Shown: positions 32,201-41,111, counted from the first letter of the stretch. The stretch is 54,845 bases of DNA from Burkholderia sp. Bp8963 (GCF_003854275.1 NZ_QTQP01000046.1:1-54845), one strand, 5' to 3'. Numbers and translations are program-made. The notes: generated by a model from the sequence alone, not told the origin.

Positions 32201-33442
32201 CTATTCGCCGATCTCGAGCGCGCGCGCGACCGCCTGGATCCGTGCGCGATGCACGGCATCCTTGATCTTCACCACATCGTTGCCGAACGCGCGCGCGATC
32301 GCGCCCGCATCGACGCCGCGCGCCGCCACGAGTGCCTCGCGCAACCGTTCGGCCTGCGGATACGGCTGCGCTTCCAGCCCGAGCCGGCCGCGCGCATCGG
32401 CCTCGCACGCCTGCACCATCTCGGCGAAGCGCGCGGGCTTGCGCAGCCCGTCCGCGCGCTCGAACAGGCGCACAAGCGCCGCCGCGCCCATCTCCATCAC
32501 GCGATGCAGGTTGCCGTGCTCGCGCGCGACGACGAGCGCGAGATCGCGGCACTCGTTCGGCACCCGCAGCCGCTCGCACAGCGGCTTCAGCAGGTCGACG
32601 CTGCGCCCCTCGTGGCCGATGTGGCGCGGCAGCACGTCCTCAGGCGTCGTCGCCTTGCCGAGATCGTGCGTGAGCGCCGCGAAGCGCACCGCGAGCGAAT
32701 AGCCCTGCTTCGCCGCATGGTCGACGACCATCATCACGTGCACGCCCGTGTCGACTTCCGGGTGGTAGTCGGCGCGCTGCGGCACGCCCCACAGCGCATC
32801 GACCTCCGGCAGGATGCGCGCGAGCGCGCCGCATTCGCGCAGCACCGAGAACATCCGCGACGGCCGCGCCTCCATCAGCCCGCGCGCGATTTCCTGCCAG
32901 ACCCGCTCGGCGACGAGCGCATCGACCTCACCCGCATCGACCATCCGCCGCATCAGCGCGAGCGTCTCGTCCGCGACCGTGAAATCGGTGAAGCGCGCGG
33001 CAAAGCGCGCGATGCGCAGGATCCGCACCGGATCCTCGACGAACGCGTCGCTCACATGCCGGAACACGCGCGCGCGCAGGTCCGCCTGCCCGCCGAACGG
33101 ATCGACCACCGGGCCGACCAGCGTGCCGTCCGGGCTCACCGTGCGTGCCATCGCGTTGATCGTCAGGTCGCGCCGCGCGAGATCTTCGTCGAGCGTGACG
33201 TCCGGCGCGTAGTAGAACTGGAAGCCGTGATAGCCGGCCGCTGTCTTGCGCTCGGTGCGCGCGAGCGCGTATTCCTCATGCGTGTCCGGATGCAGAAACA
33301 CCGGAAAATCCTTGCCGACCGGCTTGAAACCGTGCGCGGCCATCTGCTCGGGCGTAGCGCCTACCACGACGTAGTCGCGGTCCTGCACCGGCACGCCGAG
33401 CAGCTCGTCGCGGATCGCGCCGCCTACTGCGTACACATTCAT
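32201..33442 (-). CDS. cca: Multifunctional CCA-adding enzyme
   Basis: tRNA nucleotidyltransferase that adds or repairs the 3' CCA end, 413 residues, the HD-containing form found in beta/gamma-proteobacteria. The N-terminal motif YAVGGAIRDELLGV is at residues 4-17. The catalytic DxD is in VQDRDYVVVG (about residues 19-28). RRDLTINAMA is the next conserved motif. The HD phosphohydrolase domain follows, with HDLGKATTPED near residue 258. The start overlaps the stop of the upstream GST gene by 4 bp, so the two are coupled. It converges on the XRE-cupin gene with a gap of only 9 bp. Confidence 0.96.
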   Translation of the reverse strand: MNVYAVGGAIRDELLGVPVQDRDYVVVGATPEQMAAHGFKPVGKDFPVFLHPDTHEEYALARTERKTAAGYHGFQFYYAPDVTLDEDLARRDLTINAMARTVSPDGTLVGPVVDPFGGQADLRARVFRHVSDAFVEDPVRILRIARFAARFTDFTVADETLALMRRMVDAGEVDALVAERVWQEIARGLMEARPSRMFSVLRECGALARILPEVDALWGVPQRADYHPEVDTGVHVMMVVDHAAKQGYSLAVRFAALTHDLGKATTPEDVLPRHIGHEGRSVDLLKPLCERLRVPNECRDLALVVAREHGNLHRVMEMGAAALVRLFERADGLRKPARFAEMVQACEADARGRLGLEAQPYPQAERLREALVAARGVDAGAIARAFGNDVVKIKDAVHRARIQAVARALEIGE

Positions 33443-34086
33443 GGCGTCGGCTCGTAGTCGGCGATCACGTTGGTTTCGCGGTGCGCGTCGTCGATCCAGC
33501 GCCGGACCGCCGGCAGCGCGGTCACGCGCTCGACGTAGCCGGCTGCTTCCGGCGACAGCCCCGGCGCGTACGTGTTGAAGCGCATCACGACGGGTGCGTA
33601 CATCGCATCGGCAATGCCGAACTCGCCGAACAGGAACGGCCCGCCCGATGCCTCGAGACACGCGCTCCACATCGCGTCGATCCGCGCGACGTCAGCGAGC
33701 GACTCGGGCGTCGCGCCGCGGCCCGGCATCGATGCGCGGATGTTCATGCCCATCTCGGTGCGCAGCGCCGCGAAGCCCGCATGCATCTCCGCAGCGATGC
33801 TGCGCGCATGCGCGCGCTCGAGCGGATCGGCCGGCCACATCGGATATTGCGGATAGCGTTCGGCGAGCGTTTCGGCGATCGCGAGCGAATCCCAGATCGC
33901 GACGCCGTGGTCATCGATCAGGCACGGCACCTTGCCGGACGGCGAATGCTCGAGGATGCGCGCCTTCGTGTCGTCGCGGCGCAGCTCGACGACGATTTCG
34001 TCGAACGGGATGCCGAAGTGCGCGAGCAGCAGCCACGGACGCATCGACCACGACGAATAGTTCTTGTCTCCAATGACGAGTTTCAT
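33439..34086 (-). CDS. Glutathione S-transferase family protein
   Basis: Cytosolic 215-residue GST. The N-terminal thioredoxin fold starts MKLVIGDKNYSSWSMRPWLL; the Ser residues at 11-14 replace the catalytic Tyr of classical GSTs. The cis-Pro loop is GKVPCLID near residue 52, and the glutathione-contacting pair is DSLAIAETLAERYP near residue 64. The C-terminal helical domain covers about 90-205. The start at 34086 is set by the family N-terminus; a longer frame reads through the upstream gene. It is coupled to cca by a 4-bp overlap, though no functional link is known. Substrate unknown. Confidence 0.92.
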   Translation of the reverse strand: MKLVIGDKNYSSWSMRPWLLLAHFGIPFDEIVVELRRDDTKARILEHSPSGKVPCLIDDHGVAIWDSLAIAETLAERYPQYPMWPADPLERAHARSIAAEMHAGFAALRTEMGMNIRASMPGRGATPESLADVARIDAMWSACLEASGGPFLFGEFGIADAMYAPVVMRFNTYAPGLSPEAAGYVERVTALPAVRRWIDDAHRETNVIADYEPTP

Positions 34087-34118
34087 GACGGGATTCCACA
34101 CAGGTAATGACGAGTCGA

Positions 34119-35078
34119 CTAGCGGCGCGAGCGAAACCAGTCGAAGCGGGAGCGCATCGCCGCGTCGCCGAGATAGGCCGGCACGATGCTTTCGAGACTC
34201 GCGGGCTGGATGCCAAGCTCCGGAGCGAGCGGGCCGGACAGCACGTTCGGCACCGACATCGACGCGAGGTTGTCGCGCGTGATCACCGGCTCGCCCGGCA
34301 GGCATTCGAACACGCTCGCCTGCAGCCGCGCGAGCGCGTCGGGCAGCCGCACGATCCGCGCCTCGCGGCCGACCAGCGTGCCGCAATAGCGGACCAGCGC
34401 CTCGAGCGTATAGACCTTCGGGCCGCCGAGCTCATAGGTCTTGCCGCGCGCGGCCGTCAGATCGAGCGTATTGACGAACGCGCGCGCGACGTCGCCGACG
34501 AACACCGGCTGGAACTGCGCGTCGGGCATTGCGAGCGGAATCACCGGCAGCGTGCGGTGCAGCCGCGCGAACGTGTTGAGGAATGCGTCGCCGGGCCCGA
34601 ACACGACCGACGGGCGGAAGATCGTCACCGCGAGCGAGTTGGTGGCCGCGACCGCATGCAGCGCGGCCTCGCCGTCGCCCTTCGAGCGCTGGTACATGCT
34701 CGCGCCGTGCGAATTCGCGCCGAGCGCGCTCATGTGCAGCAGGCGCTGCACGCCGGCCTCGATGCATGCGCTCGCGAGCGCGGCCGGCAGCGCGACGTGC
34801 GCACGCTCGAAGCCCGGGCCGTACGGCGTGCCGTGGCCGCCGTGCAGCACGCCGACGAGGTTCACGGCCGCGTGCGCGCCCGCGACGAAGCGGGCCAGAT
34901 GACGCGTGTCGAGATCCTGGAGCTCGACGATCTCGACCGGCAGCATCGTCAGGTGGCGCGCGTGGTCGCGGCGCCGGGTACCGATCCGCACCTGTTTGCC
35001 CGCATCGATCAGCGCACTCACGAGCCGGCTGCCGATGAAGCCGGTGCCGCCCAGCAGCGCAACGGTCTGGCGATCCAT
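34119..35078 (-). CDS. NDUFA9-like atypical SDR (NAD(P)-binding epimerase-fold) protein
   Basis: Extended short-chain dehydrogenase fold, 319 residues. The nucleotide motif is VALLGGTGFIGSRLV at residues 6-20. VNLVGVLHGGHG and SALGANSHGASMYQRSKGDGE (about residues 75-130) match the group that includes the complex I accessory subunit NDUFA9, where the usual YxxxK triad is degenerate (here YQRSK). The start at 35078 has GGAG 8-9 nt upstream. In bacteria these proteins are often linked to ubiquinone or complex I stability, but no such evidence is in the window. It shares orientation with slt, cca and the GST gene. Confidence 0.88.
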   Translation of the reverse strand: MDRQTVALLGGTGFIGSRLVSALIDAGKQVRIGTRRRDHARHLTMLPVEIVELQDLDTRHLARFVAGAHAAVNLVGVLHGGHGTPYGPGFERAHVALPAALASACIEAGVQRLLHMSALGANSHGASMYQRSKGDGEAALHAVAATNSLAVTIFRPSVVFGPGDAFLNTFARLHRTLPVIPLAMPDAQFQPVFVGDVARAFVNTLDLTAARGKTYELGGPKVYTLEALVRYCGTLVGREARIVRLPDALARLQASVFECLPGEPVITRDNLASMSVPNVLSGPLAPELGIQPASLESIVPAYLGDAAMRSRFDWFRSRR

Positions 35079-35132
35079 GTTCGATGCTCCATCGTGCCGG
35101 TGCGCGCCCGTCGCGGGCGGGTGAACCGGCCC

Positions 35133-35166
35133 TAAAACACACTGCCGCATCTCGCACGGCAGCGTG
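35133..35166 (-). terminator. Probable intrinsic terminator of slt
   Basis: Minus strand CACGCTGCCG pairs with CGGCAGTGTG (one mismatch) across a 9-nt loop, followed by TTTT at 35133-35136. It begins 11 bp after the slt stop codon. Confidence 0.5.
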
Positions 35167-35177
35167 CAGGTTGCCGG

Positions 35178-37130
35178 TCAGGGCGAGATCATGCCCAGGC
35201 GCTTCTTCAGCGATTGCGGCTTGCCTTCGAAGAGCGCCGCGTAATAGACGGTGTTCGACAGCACGTTCTTCACGTAGTCGCGCGTCTCGTTGAACGGAAT
35301 CGTCTCCGCGAAGATCGCGCCTTCGACCGGCTGCGTCAACACCTGCCGCCACTGGCGCGGCCGGCCGGGCCCCGCGTTGTAGCCGGCGGTCGCGAGCACC
35401 GGCGAGCTGTCGAAGTTGTTGTAGATGTCCGCCAGATACCAGGTGCCGAGCTGGATGTTGGTGTCGATGTCGTGCATCTGCGCGCGCGTGATCGTGCCGA
35501 GGCCGAGCTTCTTCGCGACGATCTGCGCGGTGGCCGGCATCAGCTGCATCAGGCCGCCCGCGCCGACCGACGAACGCGCGCTCGTGATGAAGCGCGATTC
35601 CTGGCGGATCAGCCCGTACGCCCACTCGATGTCGAGCCCGGTCGATTGCGCGTAGCGCTCGACGATGTTCCGGTACGGCGACGGATAGCGCAGCGTGAAA
35701 TCGTGCTCGGCCTTCGTGCGGTCGGCCGTGTTCACCGCGCGGTCGAGCAGGTCGACCCGCTTGCCGTACTCGGCGGCCGCGAGCAGCTGGCGGTCGGTCA
35801 TCCCGCGCAGCGGCCAGTTCCATTCGCGGTTGCCTTCGAGACGCAGGTTCAGCGCGTAGAAGCGCTGTGCGAGCGCGAAGCCCGGCACCTTGCCCATCTC
35901 GTTGATCTCGGCGTCGGAGACGGTCGTGCGCGGCGGGATCTTCGTGCGCTGGCCGAGCTCCTCGCCGGCGAGCTGGCCGTAGAAACCGAACTGGCCCGCG
36001 ATCTGCTCGAATTCCTGGTTCGCCTGCAGCGTGTCGCCGCTCTGCTTGAGCGCGCGCGCATGCCAGTAGACCCACGCCGGATCGTCGCGCAGCGACGGCG
36101 GCATCTGTTCGATCGACCAGCGCACCATCGGCCAGTTGCCGACCAGCAGCGCGCTGCGCGTGCGCCATTCGTACGCGGAGTTCGACAGCGGCGCATTCGC
36201 CGATTTCGCATACCAGACCGACGCGAGCGCCGAGCGCTTCAGCGCGCCCTGGTAGCCGACCGCGCCCCACGCGATCGCCTGTTCCTGCTTGGTCAGCGAC
36301 GCAGCGATCGACGTGAGCATGGCGGCCGCCTGGTCCGGATCGTTGCGGGCCAGACGGCCGATCGCGATCAGCGCGAGCTGGTGCGACGTCGCGTCGGGAC
36401 CGACGCCGTTCGCGAGGAACAGCGGCGGCGCGCTCGTCGCCTGGTCGAACGCGACCGGGCGCGCGCCGAGCGCGTCGACGATCTTGCCGGCGACCGTCGT
36501 GTAGTTCTGCTCGAACGCGAGCCGCGCCTGCTGCCACACGTCGTCGCTCGAGAACTGCTGGTTGACGGCGAGCGCGGTAATCAGGTCGACGCACGCGTCG
36601 CCGTAGTTCTTCGGTTCGACGAGCAGCGCGCGTGCCGCATCGGCGACGTTCTCGCCGCGCGCCGCGCGCGATTCGAGCGCGTAGCACTTGACCTGCGTGT
36701 CGTCGTCGAGCACGAAGCGCTTGTACTGGTCGTCGAAATTGCGCCAGTCGTGGCGCGCGCCGAGCACGAGCAGGTAGTCGTTGCGCATGCGGTCGGCGAT
36801 CGCCTGGCCGTCGTAGCGCTGCAGGAACGACAGCACGGGCGCGTCCGGCGCGTCGACGCGCGCGCGGCCCGTCGCATCGAACAGCTGCGGCTTGATCTGG
36901 AAATACTCGAGGTAGGACGGCACCGGATAGTTCGGGATCGTCGCGGCGAGCTGCGCGGCCTTCGCGGCGTCGTTGCGGCGCGCGGCTTCGCGAAGCTGGA
37001 CGAAGGTCTGGTCGTCCCCGGAGAGCGTGTCGTCGGACGGCGCGGCGCACGCGGCCGTGCCGGCGACGAGCGCGGCGGCCGAAAGCGTCAGCGCGACCGC
37101 GCGATATACTCGGAAAAGGCTGTTCGACAT
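35178..37130 (-). CDS. slt: Soluble lytic murein transglycosylase (Slt70-like)
   Basis: Periplasmic peptidoglycan lytic transglycosylase, 650 residues. The N-terminal signal peptide ends AALVAGTAACAAP; the Cys at about residue 28 gives a weak lipobox, so it could be a lipoprotein. Residues about 40-450 form the alpha-helical U and L domains. The C-terminal catalytic domain has the SLT motif AYGLIRQESRF with the catalytic Glu near 511, GAGGLMQLMPATA and ATAGYNAGPGR. The start at 37130 lies only 8 bp from the opposite-strand ATG at 37139, so the promoter must overlap the start of the cyclo-ligase gene. Confidence 0.95.
   Translation of the reverse strand: MSNSLFRVYRAVALTLSAAALVAGTAACAAPSDDTLSGDDQTFVQLREAARRNDAAKAAQLAATIPNYPVPSYLEYFQIKPQLFDATGRARVDAPDAPVLSFLQRYDGQAIADRMRNDYLLVLGARHDWRNFDDQYKRFVLDDDTQVKCYALESRAARGENVADAARALLVEPKNYGDACVDLITALAVNQQFSSDDVWQQARLAFEQNYTTVAGKIVDALGARPVAFDQATSAPPLFLANGVGPDATSHQLALIAIGRLARNDPDQAAAMLTSIAASLTKQEQAIAWGAVGYQGALKRSALASVWYAKSANAPLSNSAYEWRTRSALLVGNWPMVRWSIEQMPPSLRDDPAWVYWHARALKQSGDTLQANQEFEQIAGQFGFYGQLAGEELGQRTKIPPRTTVSDAEINEMGKVPGFALAQRFYALNLRLEGNREWNWPLRGMTDRQLLAAAEYGKRVDLLDRAVNTADRTKAEHDFTLRYPSPYRNIVERYAQSTGLDIEWAYGLIRQESRFITSARSSVGAGGLMQLMPATAQIVAKKLGLGTITRAQMHDIDTNIQLGTWYLADIYNNFDSSPVLATAGYNAGPGRPRQWRQVLTQPVEGAIFAETIPFNETRDYVKNVLSNTVYYAALFEGKPQSLKKRLGMISP
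37105..37110 (+). promoter_or_regulatory. Candidate -10 element for the cyclo-ligase gene, inside slt
   Basis: TATACT at 37105-37110 matches the consensus at five of six positions. No clear -35 is present. It would start transcription near 37117, inside the slt signal-peptide codons. Confidence 0.3.
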
Positions 37131-37150
37131 CGTATTGAATGGAGCACGAA

Positions 37151-37747
37151 GTGAACGAAAGCATAGCACGCAACCCCTTCGCCGAACGGAAGGCGGCGCT
37201 GCGCAAGACGCTGTCGAAAGCCCGTCGCGACGCCGCGTCGCAGCCCGCGCCGAACGCTGCGCTCGACGCGCGGCTGCGTGCGCTGCTCGAGCGGCTCGCA
37301 CCGCGCACGGTCGGATTCTACTGGCCGCTGCCGGGGGAATTCGACGCGCGCGCGGCAGTGCTCGCGTGGTGTGCGGCGGGCGCCGGCAGGCAGGCCGCGC
37401 TGCCCGTGATCCTCGAGCAGCGCGCGCCGCTCGAGTTCCATGCATGGGGTGCCGCGACGCCGATGCGCGAAGGCCATCACCGGATTCCGGAACCGGCGTC
37501 GGGCGTCGTCGTCGTGCCGGATCTGCTGCTGATTCCCTGCGTCGGCTTCGATAGCTGGCTGTATCGGCTCGGCTATGGCGGCGGGTATTACGACCGCACG
37601 CTCGCCGCGTGGCCCGGCGCCGCCCTGCCCGTCACGGTCGGCATCGCCTACGAGGCATGCAAGGTCGACACGCTGCCGACCGAAGGACACGATCTTGCAA
37701 TGCACTGGGTCGTGACGGACGAGGAAACCTACGTAGCCGACGCGTGA
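37151..37747 (+). CDS. 5-formyltetrahydrofolate cyclo-ligase
   Basis: Cytosolic enzyme that converts 5-formyl-THF to 5,10-methenyl-THF with ATP, 198 residues. The family motifs are ALRKTLSKARRDAA at the N-terminus, VGFYWPLPGEFDARA near residue 56, and the nucleotide/Mg motif RLGYGGGYYDRTLA near residue 138. The start is uncertain: GTG at 37151 has GGAG at 6 nt, whereas ATG at 37139 has no ribosome site but would add four residues. E. coli homologue is the fau/ygfA product. It is divergent from slt with almost no spacer. Confidence 0.92.
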   Translation: MNESIARNPFAERKAALRKTLSKARRDAASQPAPNAALDARLRALLERLAPRTVGFYWPLPGEFDARAAVLAWCAAGAGRQAALPVILEQRAPLEFHAWGAATPMREGHHRIPEPASGVVVVPDLLLIPCVGFDSWLYRLGYGGGYYDRTLAAWPGAALPVTVGIAYEACKVDTLPTEGHDLAMHWVVTDEETYVADA

Positions 37748-37844
37748 GCGCGCCGGCACACTCCAGGCTGTATCCGGTCGCGTCAAGAAACCGTCGCATT
37801 CGGCGGTCTACACTCCCGTTCGCAGCAGGCCGCGCGCCGCGTTC

Positions 37845-38357
37845 CTACAGCGACGCCGCGGCCCGCGCGGCCGTGTCGTAGAGCCCGGACGCGTGGCGCA
37901 GCAGTTGCGCCGCTTCGCCGATCTGCTCGTTGGTGAGGCCGCTGTCCTTGAGCGTCTCGATCAGGCAGTGCTCGCGCACCTCGCGGTACCTGAGGCACAG
38001 GTCGCGCCCGGCGTCCGTTGCGAAGAAGAACACTTCCTTGCCGCTCTTCTCGCTCTTCACGTAGCCGCGCGCGATCAGTTTTTTGAGCGCATAGGTCGCG
38101 ACGTGCGTATCCTCGATGTTGAGCACGAAGCAGATGTCGGCGAGCTTCTTCTTGCGTTCGCGATGGCTGACGTGATGCAGCAGCGACACCTCGACCGCCG
38201 TCATGTCCTTCGCACCCGCGGCCGACATGCAGCGCACCATCCAGCGGTTGAACGCGTTGCCAGCCATGATGAGCCCGTATTCGAGTTCCGACAGCTCCGC
38301 GCTCGAATCGGAAACGAGATGCTCGGACGACACGATCTTGGTCGGATGACGCTTCAT
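37845..38357 (-). CDS. Winged-helix (MarR-type) transcriptional regulator
   Basis: Predicted DNA-binding protein of 170 residues. The winged helix spans about residues 40-125: MTAVEVSLLHHVSHRERKKK, then LADICFVLNIEDTHVATYAL and KKLIARGYVKSEKSGKEVFF. The C-terminal helices (LTNEQIGEAAQLLRHASGLY) probably dimerise. It resembles the MarR/HTH_27 group and has no obvious metal or redox cysteine cluster. It is divergent from pxpBCA across 148 bp that contain several dyads, so it is the likely local regulator of 5-oxoproline use. It converges on the cyclo-ligase gene across 97 bp without a clear terminator. Confidence 0.87.
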   Translation of the reverse strand: MKRHPTKIVSSEHLVSDSSAELSELEYGLIMAGNAFNRWMVRCMSAAGAKDMTAVEVSLLHHVSHRERKKKLADICFVLNIEDTHVATYALKKLIARGYVKSEKSGKEVFFFATDAGRDLCLRYREVREHCLIETLKDSGLTNEQIGEAAQLLRHASGLYDTAARAAASL

Positions 38358-38435
38358 GTGGCAGGCGGCGCTGGCGGATGTCAGGGTGCGCAGAGTGTAC
38401 GTCAGATGCCTTCGCGCGCCAGCTAGGCATAAACG

Positions 38436-38483
38436 CTTATTGGTAAGTTATCGATATCTTATTGACAATGTACGCTAACATTG
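38436..38483. promoter_or_regulatory. Operator region between the winged-helix gene and pxpB
   Basis: AT-rich patch in GC-rich surroundings. CTTA-TTGG-TAAG (38436-38447) is an inverted repeat. CTTATTG recurs at 38458, 22 bp on (two helical turns). CAATGT-ACGCTA-ACATTG (38466-38483) is a perfect dyad overlapping TTGACA at 38462-38467. Confidence 0.5.
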
Positions 38484-38505
38484 CCGTCCGAACCGTGCGA
38501 GTCCG

Positions 38506-39162
38506 ATGACGCATCCACGCATTTTCCCGCTCGGCGACGCCGCGCTCGTCTGCGAAGCGCCGCCGCCCGCCACGCTCGACTGCCAGCGCCGCGTCTGGGC
38601 CGTTGCCGAGGCCGCGCGCGCGTGGCCGCACGTCATCGACGTCGTGCCGGGCATGAACAACCTGACGATCGTGTTCGACGTGCTCGCCGCGTCCGCCGAC
38701 TCGCTGTCGGCGGCGCTGCGCGATGCGTGGGAAACCGCCGACGTCGAGCACGCGAGCGGCCGCGAAGTCGAGATTCCGGTCGAATACGGCGGCGCAGCCG
38801 GGCCCGACCTCGCGGTCGTCGCCGCACATACGGGCCTCGCCGTCGACGAGGTCGTCGCGCGTCACGCGGCCGCCGAATACGTCGTGTTCTTCCTCGGCTT
38901 CCAGCCGGGCTTCGCGTATCTCGGCGGCCTCGACCCATCGCTGCACACGCCGCGCCGCGCGGCGCCGCGCCTCGAGGTGCCGGCCGGCTCGGTCGGCATC
39001 GGCGGCGCGCAGACCGGCATCTACCCGGCCACGTCGCCGGGCGGCTGGCAGCTGATCGGCCGTACGTCGTGCATGCTGTTCGATCCGTCCCGGCAGCCGC
39101 CTACGCTGCTCCTGCCCGGCGACCGGGTGCGCTTCACCATTGCGGGAGTCCACGCGACATGA
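38506..39162 (+). CDS. pxpB: 5-oxoprolinase subunit PxpB
   Basis: Subunit of the ATP-dependent 5-oxoprolinase that opens pyroglutamate to glutamate, 218 residues. It is of the KipI/AHS1 family: FPLGDAALVCEAPP at residues 4-17, VIDVVPGMNNLTIVFDV near residue 45, and the hallmark FFLGFQPGFAYLGGLD near residue 128, followed by RLEVPAGSVGIGGAQTGIYP. The ATG at 38506 lies 22 bp after the dyad region. The stop overlaps the pxpC start by 4 bp. Confidence 0.95.
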   Translation: MTHPRIFPLGDAALVCEAPPPATLDCQRRVWAVAEAARAWPHVIDVVPGMNNLTIVFDVLAASADSLSAALRDAWETADVEHASGREVEIPVEYGGAAGPDLAVVAAHTGLAVDEVVARHAAAEYVVFFLGFQPGFAYLGGLDPSLHTPRRAAPRLEVPAGSVGIGGAQTGIYPATSPGGWQLIGRTSCMLFDPSRQPPTLLLPGDRVRFTIAGVHAT

Positions 39163-40226
39163 GCCACAGCAAAGCGCCGGGCAGCATCGAGGTGCTGCGG
39201 GCCGGCCCGCTGTCGACCGTGCAGGATCTCGGCCGCCGCGGCGCACGCCATCTGGGCGTCGCGCAGGGCGGCGCGCTCGACAGCCTCGCGCTCGAGGTCG
39301 GCAACCGGCTCGTCGGCAACCGCGCCGACGCGGCCGCCGTCGAGATCACGTTCGGCCCCGCCGCGTTCCGCTTCACGCGCGACGCGCGCATCGCGATCAC
39401 CGGCACCGAGTTCGGCGCGTCGCTCGACGGCAAGCCCGTCCATTCATGGTGGAGCCTGCCGGTCGTTGCCGGCCAGACGCTCACGCTGCCGGCCGCGAAG
39501 CGCGGGATGCGCGGCTATCTGTGCATTGCCGGCGGCATCGACGTGCTGCCGATGCTCGGCTCGCGCAGCACCGATCTCGCGTCGCGCTTCGGCGGCCTCG
39601 GCGGCCGCGCGCTGCGCGACGGCGACCGGCTGCCGGTCGGCGTGCCGCCGGCGGGCGCCGGCTGCCTCGCGCCGGATGCGCCCGAGTTCGGCGTGAAGGC
39701 GCCCGCGTGGTGCGCGTTCGCGCGAGTCGACGAGCCGCCGCGCCGCCATCGGCCCGCGCACGCGCCGTGGGCGATGCCCGTGCGCGTGCTGCCGGGCCCC
39801 GACTACGCGTCGTTCGCCACGGATGCGCAGCAGGCATTCTGGGACGAGGAATGGCTCGTGACGGCCAACAGCAACCGGATGGGGTATCGTCTCGCCGGTG
39901 TCGAGCTCGTGCGCGAGCGGCCGGCCGAGCTGCTGTCGCACGCGGTGCTGCCCGGCACGATCCAGGTTCCGCCGAACGGCCAGCCGATCGTGCTGATGAA
40001 CGACGCGCAGACAACCGGCGGCTATCCTAAGATCGGCACTGTGATCCGCGCGGATCTGTGGAAGCTCGCGCAGGCGCGCCTGAACCTGCCGATCCGCTTC
40101 GTGCGCACGACCGCCGACGCCGCGCGCAGCGCGCTCGCGGCCGAGCGCGCGTACCTGCGACAAATCGACGTCGCGATCGAGATGCGGGAGGAGGCGCGCG
40201 TGCGCGCGCTGTCTCGCGCGGCGTGA
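39159..40226 (+). CDS. pxpC: 5-oxoprolinase subunit PxpC (biotin-dependent carboxyltransferase-like)
   Basis: AHS2-domain subunit, 355 residues. The N-terminus reads IEVLRAGPLSTVQDLGRRGA, then RHLGVAQGGALDSLALEVGN. RGMRGYLCIAGGIDVLPMLGS near residue 113 and NSNRMGYRLAG near residue 240 are family marks; the C-terminal part includes MNDAQTTGGYPKIGTVIRAD. ATG 39159 overlaps the pxpB stop (ATGA), with GGAG 10 nt upstream. It acts with PxpB in phosphorylating 5-oxoproline before hydrolysis by PxpA, as worked out for the bacterial PxpABC enzyme. Confidence 0.95.
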   Translation: MSHSKAPGSIEVLRAGPLSTVQDLGRRGARHLGVAQGGALDSLALEVGNRLVGNRADAAAVEITFGPAAFRFTRDARIAITGTEFGASLDGKPVHSWWSLPVVAGQTLTLPAAKRGMRGYLCIAGGIDVLPMLGSRSTDLASRFGGLGGRALRDGDRLPVGVPPAGAGCLAPDAPEFGVKAPAWCAFARVDEPPRRHRPAHAPWAMPVRVLPGPDYASFATDAQQAFWDEEWLVTANSNRMGYRLAGVELVRERPAELLSHAVLPGTIQVPPNGQPIVLMNDAQTTGGYPKIGTVIRADLWKLAQARLNLPIRFVRTTADAARSALAAERAYLRQIDVAIEMREEARVRALSRAA

Positions 40227-40288
40227 ACACGGAGGAAGCGGCACCGCGTCCCGGGGGACGCACCATCATACGGATGGACGGAAACATC

Positions 40289-41053
40289 ATGGAAATCGAT
40301 CTGAACGCCGATCTCGGCGAAGGATGCGGATCGGACGAGGCGCTCCTCGACCTCGTCACGTCGGCGAACATCGCGTGCGGCTGGCACGCGGGCGGCGCGA
40401 ACGCGATGCGTGACTGCGTGCGCTGGGCCGTGCAGAAAGGCGTGTCGATCGGCGCCCATCCGAGCTTTCACGATCCGGAGAATTTCGGCCGCAAGGAAAT
40501 GCAGCTGCCGGCCGACGAGATCTACGCGGGCGTGCTGTACCAGCTCGGCGCGCTATCCGCGATCGCGCTGGCCGAAGGCGGCCGCATCGTGCACGTGAAG
40601 CCGCACGGCGCGCTGTACAACCAGGCCGCGCGCGATCCGCTGATCGCCGACGCGGTGGTATCCGCGATCCATGATTTCGATCCGTCGCTCGCGGTGTTCG
40701 GGCTCGCGAACAGCGCGTTCGTCGCGGCCGCGCGGCACGCGGGGCTCGCGGCCGTCGAAGAGGTGTTCGCGGATCGCGGCTATCGCGCGGACGGCACGCT
40801 CGTGCCGCGCAGCGAGCCGGGTGCGCTGGTCGACGACGAAAGCGAAGTGATCGCCCGCACGCTCGACATGGTGCGCAACCAGCGGGTGCGCGCGGTCAGC
40901 GGCGAATGGGTGGCGCTCAACGCGCAGACGGTCTGCCTGCACGGCGACGGGCCGCATGCGCTGGCGTTCGCACGGCGGATCCGGGCGGCGCTCGACGCCG
41001 CGGGCATCGACGTCGTCGCACCGGGGGCGCTGCAGGCGGGCGAAGGCGGGTGA
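40289..41053 (+). CDS. pxpA: 5-oxoprolinase subunit PxpA
   Basis: LamB/YcsF-family subunit, 254 residues, that completes the ATP-dependent 5-oxoprolinase. The N-terminus has IDLNADLGEGCG, SANIACGWHAGG (catalytic/metal region) and GAHPSFHDPENFGRKEM; HVKPHGALYNQAARDP is near residue 100. The start is taken at 40289 from the family N-terminus (MEIDLNADLGE); ATG 40274 would add five residues. The 62-bp gap after pxpC contains no promoter-like site, so the three genes form one operon ended by the terminator at 41089-41111. Confidence 0.95.
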   Translation: MEIDLNADLGEGCGSDEALLDLVTSANIACGWHAGGANAMRDCVRWAVQKGVSIGAHPSFHDPENFGRKEMQLPADEIYAGVLYQLGALSAIALAEGGRIVHVKPHGALYNQAARDPLIADAVVSAIHDFDPSLAVFGLANSAFVAAARHAGLAAVEEVFADRGYRADGTLVPRSEPGALVDDESEVIARTLDMVRNQRVRAVSGEWVALNAQTVCLHGDGPHALAFARRIRAALDAAGIDVVAPGALQAGEGG

Positions 41054-41088
41054 AGGCGCGTGATCTCACGTGATTGCGCGTACAAGAA

Positions 41089-41111
41089 AAAAGCGCCCCT
41101 GAGGCGCTTTT
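41089..41111. terminator. Bidirectional intrinsic terminator after pxpA
   Basis: AAAAGCGCC-CCTGA-GGCGCTTTT, perfect 9-bp arms with A/T ends, 36 bp after the pxpA stop. The A-run on one side and T-run on the other allow function on both strands. Confidence 0.88.
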
